27,500 bases of DNA from assembly GCA_964020155.1 (NCBI GenBank), contig OZ026547.1:1618548-1646047 (forward strand), given 5' to 3'. The notes beneath the pieces were generated by a model that searched no databases, was not told the DNA's origin, and saw only the letters and a program-made list of their open reading frames with translations. The DNA comes from Chondrilla cf. caribensis (lineage: Eukaryota; Porifera; Demospongiae; Chondrillida; Chondrillidae). Each line of letters starts with the position of its first letter. Within the stretch, counting starts at the first letter, position 1. This document shows positions 1-8,510 of the stretch, piece after piece. Both the position numbers and the translations under genes were made by a program.

Positions 1-183
1 GTTGTGTGTGCCCCTGAATGTGCATATGCACTTGGATGTCAATTCAGTCCACCTTGTCCTGTACCTGTACTACCAGTACGGGTCGACAAGATTTAGGAGC
101 TGAGTTGTCTACATGTACGTATGTGTAGTGTAGTGAGTGATCTTCGTTCTCCCTCCTCCCTCCTCCCTCCTCCCTCCTCCCAG

Positions 184-1417
184 CCGTTCAGTCCTCGGGT
201 GTCTCCTGACTCTTCTCAAGCTCCTGTCAAGTCTGACACACGACAATGGTGAGGGGTTTCTTACTGGGTGTGTCTGTAACCATGGCAACTGTGGGAGGAG
301 CCTGTAGTCATGGTAACAAGATGTGTAGATTCTTCCTTTTGAAGCAATCAACAATAATGTGATATTGTGCAGTGTGATTTGTGGTTTTAAAGTCTGTCTC
401 CATGGAAACATTCATTAATCTACTTACTGTACACCTTCTCATCAATACAGAAATGGCTTGTATTAGATTGGGAGAAAATGCCGGTGTTATGGATCAAGTT
501 GTGAAGTGTACCTTACAGGTTTGACATTGTCCAGACATCTGTCTGGTTGTCTAGACATCTAGATCGAAGTGTAATGGTTGTCTTGATGTTCAAATGTCTA
601 AATTTCAATATAATGACTGTGTGCATGTCCAGGTGTCTGGATTGTAATGTAGCAGCTGTTTTGTTGTCTGGTTGTCTAGACGTCTAGACTGTATTGTTAC
701 CCACATTCTGTTCTTCTCACCTAGGCCCCTCATTGCGTGGGTAGCGAAGACAAGTTCCATGTGACCATATTGGTAAGTGAGAGGTGTTTATGTTTCCCGT
801 AAAGATTGTTGTGATTGCATGCAAATGTACATAATTGTACACGGACAATCAAATATATATGATGACGTACTGTATATGCATTTGTTTATATGAGAATACA
901 AAATGCATACATTCAATACATCTATGCATTAGTCATACAAAGGTGTGTACAGTATGTGTAGACAGGGAATACTCGATTAAACGGCTGAAGTTCATTTTGA
1001 GAGTGGATTAACTAGTTCAAGAAATTACCTGGACGTACGTACATTACTAATTATGGATTACCTATTGGTAAATTGGGAAATTGTGGCAGATGAAATGATT
1101 TGGTGGACAAAAATGCTGGTAGATTAACAAGAATTCATTGCACAACATGATGTAATATCAAACATCCATTCCTTGTCCGTCTTCGTCTCTGTGTGTGTCT
1201 GCCCAGGGTTTGACCGTGCTCATCAACTTGACGGAACACTCCCCAACTGAGCGAGCCATCTTCAAGAAACCCTGGTACCATTGCAGGAAGAAGGAGGAGA
1301 GAGGGAAGACCATCCTTGAGCACATCGTCCTCTTGTTCTGTAAGCACTTTTCTGCCGCTGACAGCATTGACATTAGTCTGCCCAATATGATTGAACAGCC
1401 TGTCCCCGAGCAAGAGA

Positions 1418-1485
<68 letters not shown>

Positions 1486-2079
1486 AATGTGCTTATGTGT
1501 AGGATTGTGTACATATGTTTGTTGTATGTACACAATATATGTGTGTGCACTCATGTATGTTCAATATGTGGGTACGTACATATGTACATGTGTGTACTCG
1601 TGTACTGAGAAAAATGTACATGTAGCGCAGCCCTCGGTCAATCAGTCTTTGCAATGAGTACAATTTCCCATGTACCAACCCAAGGAGGGATTTATCTATT
1701 ATGTATCCTGGTAACTCAGAAATAATTACATTTTGTCAAGAAGTGTATCAAATTAATCAGGATTTGTCGAAAAGTGTATCAACTTCATCCATTCTGAGCT
1801 AGTACGTGGGAAGTGTACTTAAGTCGGTTCCTTTGATGTTACCTTCAACCAGGATACATATGTATGTACATATTTGCATCATTTTACCATGCATTTCTCA
1901 CTAGGACCATACTTCCTCTGAGGTGGGTGTGTCTGGTGAAGGCGTGTCACAACCGGCCCCGCCTACTGCGGGAGTGACCGATTCACACGGAAAGCTTGTG
2001 GAAGCAGACGAGGACAAGACCCCCAGTATCTCCTCATCGCAGACTGGGAAAGTGGAGATGAACTTCGATGACAGCTTCG
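184..2079 (+). CDS. WAPL: WAPL homologue (cohesin release factor), five internal exons
   Basis: Exons 184-248, 451-518, 725-772, 1207-1419 and 1905-2079 join in one frame (phases 2, 1, 0, 0, 0, then 1 at the last donor). Each has an AG acceptor and GT donor. The translation includes LTHDNEMACIRLGENAG, CTLQAPHC, then LTVLINLTEHSPTERAIF. This matches, in order, the WAPL C-terminal region as I remember it from vertebrates (LNLTHENEW, GEQDG, a CVLQ-P segment, then LGLLINLVEYS). WAPL is a nuclear HEAT-repeat protein that works with PDS5 to open cohesin and release it from chromatin. The fifth exon is low-complexity (Ser/Pro/Asp-rich), as expected of the poorly conserved insert before the final helices. 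The gene's start lies left of the window; a pyrimidine tract with a CCTCCCT-type repeat (146-182) precedes the first visible acceptor. The fourth exon ends directly in a (TG)n tract. Identification rests on the remembered family sequence; exon structure is read directly. Confidence 0.86.
1420..1483 (+). repeat. (TG)n microsatellite at WAPL splice donor
   Basis: Thirty-two pure GT units starting at the donor dinucleotide of the exon ending at 1419. Confidence 0.95.
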
Positions 2080-2197
2080 GTAGGTGGAGGTTATGAGTAC
2101 AGTAATAGTCGTAGCATGTACACTCTTAAAACTGTATAAATTCTCAGTCAAAGGTTGATAAAACCAATCAGGAATTTTATTCATACCAGGAATTAAG

Positions 2198-2450
2198 TGT
2201 GTTCATATCAGGAAGTGTGTTCATATCAGAAAGTGTATTCATACCAGGAAGTGTGTTCATACCAGGAAGTGTGTTCATATCAGAAAGTGTATTCATACCA
2301 GGAAGTGTGTTCATACCAGGAAGTGTGTTCATATCAGAAAGTGTATTCATACCAGGAAGTGTGTTCATACCAGGAAGTGTGTTCATATCAGGAAGTGTGT
2401 TCATATCAGAAAGTGTGTTCACATTAGGAAGTGTGTTCATATCAGAAAAC
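2198..2450. repeat. 18-bp minisatellite with 54-bp higher-order repeat
   Basis: About 14 copies of TTCATAYCAGRAAGTGTG. Variants (ATATCAGAAAG, ATACCAGGAAG, ATACCAGGAAG) recur every third unit over most of the array, so it has grown as 54-bp trimers. It starts about 120 bases into the large WAPL intron. Confidence 0.92.
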
Positions 2451-2599
2451 CTTTGATTCTGAGTATTTCTTAGTATGTACCCCGATGCGTGGGCATTTTC
2501 AATCAACTACAAAAGCGCCGACAGGAGTACATTCGCGATTTGTGATGTACCCCAGTTTTTGTAAGTGGCATTATTCAATCTGACAAGCGTCAGATACGT

Positions 2600-3045
2600 A
2601 GTTACTGAGCGAACGACGAAACTCGCCGAACCCATGAGCCTCGGAGTATTTACTGAGCAAACGAGGAAGCTTGCCGAACCCAAAAGCCTCAGAATATTCT
2701 CCGAACGAACAAGGGAAACTTGCCAAACCCACGAACCTTGGAATATTTATCGGACGAATGAGGAAACTTGCCGAACCAAGAGCCTTAGAATATCTACAGA
2801 ACGAACGAACGAACGAAATAGGAAACTTGCCAAAACAACTAGCCTTAGAATATCTACAGAACGAATGAACGAACGAAATAGGAAACTTGCCAAAACAACG
2901 AGCCTTAGAATATCTACAGAACGAACGAACGGACGAAATAGGAAACTTGCCAAAACAACGAGCCTAGGAGTATTAATTTTACCGAACGAAAGAGGAAACT
3001 TGCTGAAACGAGCCTGAGGATAAAATTTACCAAACGAACGACGAT
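2600..3045. repeat. ~50-60-bp minisatellite with GAAC/CGAA tract
   Basis: Units of GGAAACTTGCCAAAACAACG plus GCCTTAGAATATCTACAGAA. The three right-central units are exactly 60 bases apart (2821, 2881, 2941). Older left units are shorter (about 48-52) because they lack most of the GAACGAACGAAC insert. Confidence 0.88.
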
Positions 3046-3392
3046 TGCTGCAGTGTTATTAGGCCTTCTTGCTGCTCTTCGTTGACAACTTCAATCGATA
3101 GGCCTACCAGCCCGCGCAAATGAATGTGCCTACGGGGTACATACTAGTTATTTTTGTGGGACATATGCTAACTCCACATATTGATAGCTGAAATAGCAAT
3201 TTGTGTGTTTTCTACAAAATGACAAAACTCTGTAGCTGGTTCCTCTGGAAGAATGACGGAGAAATCTTTTTAGAGAATTATGTCTTTGTTAAAATTATGA
3301 AAATGGAATGTCATGAAATTAGTATACAAAGTGTGTCCATAATATTGTTGTTATATTATATTGGCAATATTATATTCATGTACCACATTATC
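3046..3392. other. Unassigned intronic DNA
   Basis: Between the 60-bp minisatellite and the FReD-1 3' tail; I see no coding, repeat or RNA signal. Confidence 0.5.
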
Positions 3393-3568
3393 ACTTTCTG
3401 TAATGAATCTCATTAAATTCACACATCAAAGGATTACATCATTGATCATAACACGGTAAATATAAGCCAATCTACCTAATGTTAGTGTATGTGTAGAGTT
3501 AGTTATTGTGTGTGTTTCCATTAATCCTATGATTGCACACAGTGTGTTTATGACCATTGGTTGTTGTG
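3393..3568 (-). other. FReD-1 conserved 3' tail (probable 3' UTR)
   Basis: About 180 bases after the stop codon are nearly the same after FReD-2 (7079-7256), FReD-3 (10389-10570), FReD-6 (18170-18348) and FReD-8 (24233-24412). No clear AATAAA is seen within it. Confidence 0.55.
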
Positions 3569-5069
3569 TTAGTCGCGGAATACTAACTTCATTTGAGCAA
3601 ACTTCAGAGAAATGGCATTATTGAGAAAGTTGTACCAAACTACTCCTCTCCAACCATCCAGTCCACTACGATACAGACCATTGAGGTTGGAGTAAGCACA
3701 ATTCTTGTGCCACCATGCTCCATGACGATAACTACTACTAGCACAGTTCCCACCACTATTCTGATCATTGTCTCTATCTTTAGTAGTAAACTGTGTACCA
3801 TTACTATAGGTTAGTGAATCTCCAGCAGTTCCTGTATAACCTGCTATGTTTAGTCTGTACTTTGTTCCACTGTTGCCAACAGAGAAGAAGGAATAGCGAG
3901 CGTATTTGTAGTTCCCTCCAAAATCAGCTAATTCGACTCTCAATTCACTTCTTGGAGATCTTGTGGTGAGACAGTGGATCTTCTCCAAGCCGAGCCAATG
4001 TTCACCTCTCAGGTCCCCAAATCCAGCTACATAGTCGCCCCAATTTCTGTAGAAATTCTCAAATCCATCCATTCTTCTCTGTATGACCATCCACCCTCCA
4101 TTCTTCATACAGCAGTAGACCTTGAATGGTTTCTGGTTGGGACATCCAGGGTCAATAGTGTAGACTCCACTTCGTCTACATCCTCTCTGGTAGACTTCTC
4201 TACAGTCTCGAGGTATTGGTAAACCAGGATCACCTGTGTGTAATACAATTACAGTGGATACGTCACATTTACAAATCAATTTATAGTTTGTCAGTTTATA
4301 ACAAGGGTGGTAGGTGACAAGCTGTGAAGAATTATTTTCAGAGTTTCTCTACAAACCCCTGAATTGCAATGAAATATTCTGTACATGTCCAAGTACAGTG
4401 GAATTGCAAGACAGTCTAACCTCTTCACAACACCACCCTTGGTTCCTCACTTTCCCTGCCATTATAACTAGTTGGTTGTTGTAACCAAGTCAATTACTTT
4501 GTATGTACGTAGATACATCTGTGCCCACAAGACATGTTGTTATAAAGAGACTGTCCTTGTACAAGGTGCTGTTGTAAAGAGGTAGGACTGTGATATGACT
4601 CTCTTCAAGGCAACAAGTACGTATATCAGATCAAAACTTGTCGGATTTTTAGAGGATAGATGATTTCAGCATAGTCTGTAATTTTGGATGTACATCTGAA
4701 CAGATTACAGAGGATGTCAGATTGTGAAAGTGATGGATTATAGAGGTTACACTGTATGTGTGTTTGTTCATGGTAGGGGCCACATTATCGGCAGTACGTA
4801 TGTCTTTGTGAATCAATATTTGAATTTATCCTCACTTGGTAATTCCTGTCATAAATAGCCATACGTATGTGTACAATAATATGTTCTGTTCTGGTGTGGT
4901 TTGGTGAAGATTTTCTCCGAGTTAGGATGGAAAACATAGAACAGGTGTGGCCTCATTCAAACTGTAGAACTGGTTGAGGTTATGTAATCTCAATGAAATC
5001 TAACTCACATCCACTGGTGATGGTCCCTGTCAGTATAGCACTGATGATAGCAACAACAAGGAGTTTCAT
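3569..5069 (-). CDS. FReD-1: secreted fibrinogen-related domain protein, 241 aa
   Basis: Exon 1 is 5069-5009 (ATG plus 20 codons and one base). Exon 2 is 4233-3569, ending in TAA. The 775-bp phase-1 intron recreates a Cys codon at the junction. Residues 1-20 (MKLLVVAIISAILTGTITSG) are a clear signal peptide. The FReD fills residues 22-241: PRDC near 28, SGVYTI, GGW at 66-68, HWLGL, ELRVELADF, GTAGDSL, DRDND at 173-177 (the calcium-loop Asp pair of fibrinogen gamma and ficolins), NC at 183-184, GAWW, and NLNGLY at 203-208. There is no collagen or Ig region, so it is a leader plus one lectin-like domain, presumably secreted and binding glycans or acetylated ligands. Oddity: the invariant CDM of the family is CCM here (Cys at residue 62, codon 4111-4109), giving an odd cysteine. 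FReD-3 is its closest relative in the window. The function is inferred from the family. Confidence 0.94.
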
Positions 5070-5149
5070 CGCTGTTTGTTCTTTCAAAGAGGTACTGTAT
5101 TCTTCTGAGGTTGAGTCTACCAAGATGTTGGTTCTGGAGAAGAGCTCTT

Positions 5150-5157
5150 CTTTTATA
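5150..5157 (-). promoter_or_regulatory. FReD-1 TATA box
   Basis: TATAAAAG lies 81 bases before the FReD-1 ATG, in a block (AGGCTATAAAAGAAGAGCTC) shared almost base for base with FReD-2 and FReD-3. It predicts a 5' UTR of about 50 bases. Confidence 0.75.
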
Positions 5158-5183
5158 GCCTTTCTTAATATAAACTGGAGAAC

Positions 5184-5440
5184 TTGATATCCTAGTGATG
5201 TGGTGACCCTGTCTGTCTGTCTAGTTCCATTAGAACTTGTAATGTACACATAACATGTTTACCAGTTGCAGAGAAGTAAGGGATACCATACATTGTAGCA
5301 GTTGAACCAGTGCTGAGTGTTGCAAACAGTTATTACATTAGTTTTGACTAGAACAACTTGTTATTCTAGTATTGTAGTGACCCTGTTTGTCCGTCTACGT
5401 AGTTCCATTAGAACTAGTGATGTACACAAAACATGTTTAT
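5184..5440 (-). repeat. 174-bp upstream tandem repeat, FReD-1 copy
   Basis: About 1.5 units of a repeat with a 174-base period: GTGACCCTGT at 5204 recurs at 5378. It contains GTCTGTCTGTCTAGTTCCAT, TTAGAACTTGTAATGTACAC and ATTGTAGCAGTTGAACCAGT. It lies directly upstream of the FReD-1 TATA block. Confidence 0.8.
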
Positions 5441-5517
5441 GCTCAATGTGTGCATGTGTGTGTGTGTGTGTGTGCACATGTGTGTGTTGGTGTGGATGAC
5501 TGTAGTGTGGGATGGGA

Positions 5518-5990
5518 ACTTACAAGTGTAGTCTGCACGTGGTTTGATTTGAAGGATATGCGGCCTTTCTTTTATAGTCTTTCTCCGTCAAGCTAAGTGG
5601 AGACATCATTCTTGTGGTGCGCATTGTGACCAAGTCTGCCGGACTTGTTGCATTACGACTCATCATAATATTATCATTTTTATTGTCGCCACGTAACACT
5701 AACAGTATTATGGCAACAGTAAGGAATTCATTATTCAGTTGTCAGCTGGTGATTTTCTTCAGACAAAAGCAAGACTTGTCCCGTTATAGTTTATCCAATA
5801 CTACTTATCTCGCATTTGTATATAAGGTTCACTACTTTCTGCTAACAGCAACAGATATGTAGATGCTTATGGTTTAGTCTACAAGATGTTTTGACCTTGA
5901 AGAATGCAGTCTTTCTTTTATAGTCTCTCATCATCAACTTAAGAGGAGACTTTATTCTTGTGGTGTATGTAGTGACCCCGTCTGGTGAAC
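5518..5990 (-). pseudogene. Orphan FReD promoter pair with decayed leader exon
   Basis: Two copies of the second promoter type lie here: TATAAAAG at about 5575-5568 with the GTAAGT donor at 5523-5518, and TATAAAAG at 5922-5915 with CTTGTGGTGTATGTAGTGACC at 5957-5977. Below the second copy, sequence matching the FReD-8 5' UTR (GTCTTGCTTTTGTCTGAAG) runs into ATG at 5731. The expected leader exon there is frame-shifted and stops at the seventh codon after the start. No FReD exon follows. Confidence 0.6.
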
Positions 5991-6184
5991 TAGTTACATT
6001 ACCAATAACCAAATTGAATTGATATTACCTGTTTATGTAGGAAATATCATGTGTATGTGTGTGTGCATCGGTGAGTGTTTTGGTGTATATAACTGCATGT
6101 GTGTGTTGCATGGGTGTAGGTATGTATAATATTATGGATGCTACGTGTACAGTGAAAACTATGATACAGTTACTATATGGCTTA

Positions 6185-6930
6185 TGGTACAGTGCATGGA
6201 AAAGGTAACGTTAACCGAAAACGATAACCATTATTGTCGTTTAACAGTAGAGAAAAGAGTTCCGATAACCATTAACCCCATTTACTATTAACGGATAACC
6301 CTTAACTGTTACCGACAGGCATTACGTGCATACTTATTACTAGATAGATATTCAATTAGTACATATGATGTGTGATTTGGAAAGAAATCATGTTCGGTGA
6401 CAAAAATGGTTTTATCAAATAGCTGTAAACAGCTTATCATACAGTTCTACAACGAGAAGAGAGTCCTATGGAAAGGTTTGAAACTTATGGACTGAAATGG
6501 TTATATAATCCCGAAAAAGACAGCAAGGGCTACAATTACAAACTACGTATCTCCCGTCTGCCTGGAAGCAGAAGACGTTTCAAACTAACTTTTCAAATTC
6601 TCAGAGTAATCGAAGAGCAAGTTGAAGCTGACGATGAAACCACTGCCTCTCAGTTAGCTTAAACGATTAAACGATCGAGGTTTCAGCATTGATCTTCTGA
6701 ACTATCATACAGGTGAAAGATACTCGGATGGCTTACATAAGTGGGTGAGGTCATGTGATGATAATTACTAGGTGTTAGGTGTTGCATTACCGGTTCATGG
6801 TTATCGCCAATATATCTGTTACCGTTAAACGGTTAACCGTTAATTCATAACCGTTAATAACTGAAGCAATTCTCTAAAAACCGTTAACCGACAAACATTA
6901 TTATTGTTACCTTATTCATGCACTGTACCG
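6185..6930. mobile_element. 746-bp TIR element, TA target, non-autonomous
   Basis: The ends are TGGTACAGTGCATGGAAAAG and the reverse complement of CTTATTCATGCACTGTACCG. TA flanks both sides (6183-6184, 6931-6932). Paralogous spacers at 24093 and 26870 carry the empty site (TATGG, two bases, then TAGCTTAATCC). Subterminal regions are packed with TAACCG/CGGTTA words on both strands. The inner ORF 6468-6662 (64 codons, + strand, MERFETYGLKWLYNPEKD) is of unknown family and too short for a transposase. An alternative boundary at the inner TA-CAGTG is possible but fits the empty sites less well. Confidence 0.75.
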
Positions 6931-7256
6931 TAGCTTAATCCTTGCACACTCCTAATTTTGGATTTGGTTTTAGTATTATGTGTATTACACTGTATTACAC
7001 ACACTGTATATTGTACTGTTCATAGTACACATACTGTTTGTAGTGGATTTGAGCTACCATCTCCTTATACGTTAAATCACTTCCTGTAATGAATCTCATC
7101 AAATTCACACATTAAAGGATTACATCATTGATCATAACACATGTTAGTAGAATTTTGCAACTACTAATGTTAGTGTATGTGTAGAGTTAGTTATTGTGTG
7201 TGTTCCCATTAATCCTATGATTGGACACAGTGTGTTGATGACCATTGGTTGTTGTG

Positions 7257-8398
7257 TTAGTCACGAAAGCGTAACTTCATTTGAGCAAACTTCAGAGAAA
7301 TGTTAGCGAGGAAGGAGCGCCAAACTACACCATTTTCCCCTTTCTGTCCACTACGATACAGACCATTGAGGTTGGGATGGGAACAAGCATTGAACCACCA
7401 TGCTCCTTGATAAAGAGCAGCACAGTTCCCATGAATGTAATAATCATTGTCTCTATCTTTAGTAGAAAAAGGCATACCATTAACAGACCATCCAGTAATC
7501 ATAGAATCTCCAGCTGTTCCATTATAACCTGCTACGTTTAGCCTGTACTTTGTCTCACTGTTGCCAACAGAGAAGAAGGAATATTCAGCATATTTGTGGT
7601 TCCCTTCAAAATCAGCTAAGTCAATTCTTAATTCTGTTCTCGGTGCTGCTGAGGTTAAGCAGTGTATATGGTCCAGTCCAAGCCAGAATTCTCTCTTGAG
7701 GTTCCCAAATCCATCAACATAATCTGCCCATCCTGTGTAGAAATCCTCAGATCTGTCTCTTCTTCTCTGGAAGACAGTCCACCCTCCATTCTTCATATCA
7801 CAGAAGACATTAAACGGTTGTCCACATCCAGGGTCAATAGTGTAGACTCCATCTTGAGTGCATCTTCTTTGATAGGCCTCTCTACAGTCACGAGGTAGGG
7901 GGCTCCCAAGGTAACCTGTGTGTGTGATAGAGTACTAAGTCTCTGTGACTATATGACTATATACCTATTGACAATAGGACATCACCAACTAGCAGTTTGT
8001 TAATTTTGTTCATAACTTTGCGTTCAATGTTAGGGAGGGTCAGGAGTTGAATAGTTGGTTGCTTTAAATCATGTTTCAATACCTCATGCTAGCCAAGTCT
8101 GCTACACAGTTTTTGGTACAGTACAGTTTAAACGTGTTAAGACAAACTATAAAGGACCCACAAAATCAGTTCTTGTTATCAGACATGTTTTTCTTATCAG
8201 GAATTGCTTACTACATGTGAGTACACTAGTACGTTTACCAAATAGTGCTCAAAAATTGGTTTGTATTAAGCAGAAATTTGTCTTAATTGTGTTTGTCTTA
8301 ACTAGGTTCTAGATTTTCTTCCAGTCCATAAACTCACATCCACTGGTGATGGTCCCTGTCAGTATAGCAATGGTGGTAGCAACAACAAGGAGTTTCAT
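7257..8398 (-). CDS. FReD-2: secreted fibrinogen-related domain protein, 239 aa
   Basis: Exon 1 is 8398-8338 (MKLLVVATTIAILTGTITSG, a signal peptide). Exon 2 is 7915-7257, and the 422-bp phase-1 intron completes a Cys codon. Exon 2 opens with SPLPRDCREAYQRRC, then SGVYTI-like DGVYTIDPGC, FCDMKNGGW, WLGLDHIHCLT, DLADFEGNHKYAEYSFF, GYNGTAGDSM, DRDND, GNCA, GAWW and NLNGLYRSG, ending FAQMKLRFRD and TAA. The 3' part of exon 2 begins with an internal ATG (7796), but the frame is open up to the acceptor and the leader exon lies upstream, so that ATG is not the start. Eight cysteines are kept: leader junction, RDC, RRC, PGC, FC, HC, NC and AC. The CLT cysteine is unusual compared with ficolins as I know them. 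Role as for FReD-1: a secreted lectin-like recognition protein by family inference. Confidence 0.93.
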
Positions 8399-8478
8399 CG
8401 CTGTTTGTTCTTTCAAAGAGCTACTGTATTCTTCTGAGGTTGAGTCTACCAAGATGTTGGTTCTGGAGAAGAGCTCTT

Positions 8479-8486
8479 CTTTTATA
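8479..8486 (-). promoter_or_regulatory. FReD-2 TATA box
   Basis: TATAAAAG lies 81 bases before the ATG, at the same spacing and in the same block as FReD-1. A CTTGTGGTGTAGTGACC block sits about 35-45 bases further upstream (8518-8534 on the + strand). Confidence 0.75.
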
Positions 8487-8510
8487 GCCTTTCTTTATCA
8501 GAACTGGAGA

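Noticed and set aside
660..690. 14-bp palindrome TCTAGACGTCTAGA and a similar word 125 bases earlier in a WAPL intron
   Set aside because: Short, isolated and without any further sign of function; probably part of a small local duplication.
1135..1657. Long Cys-Val and His-Thr repeat ORFs at this and every other (TG)n tract
   Set aside because: They are six-frame readings of dinucleotide repeats without leaders, splice support or non-repeat domains.
2198..2450. CRISPR-like spaced repeats
   Set aside because: The units are contiguous without unique spacers and the DNA is eukaryotic.
2177..2506. Repetitive ORFs on both strands (FIPGSV / NTLPGM repeats)
   Set aside because: The 18-bp unit keeps every frame open; it is a minisatellite in a WAPL intron, not a repeat protein.
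2565..3017. 150-codon ORF over the 60-bp repeat
   Set aside because: Also a by-product of a repeat whose period is a multiple of three; no homology or gene signals.
3593..4222. + strand ORFs opposite the FReD exons
   Set aside because: They are shadows of the - strand FReD frames, which carry the conserved motifs and splice sites.
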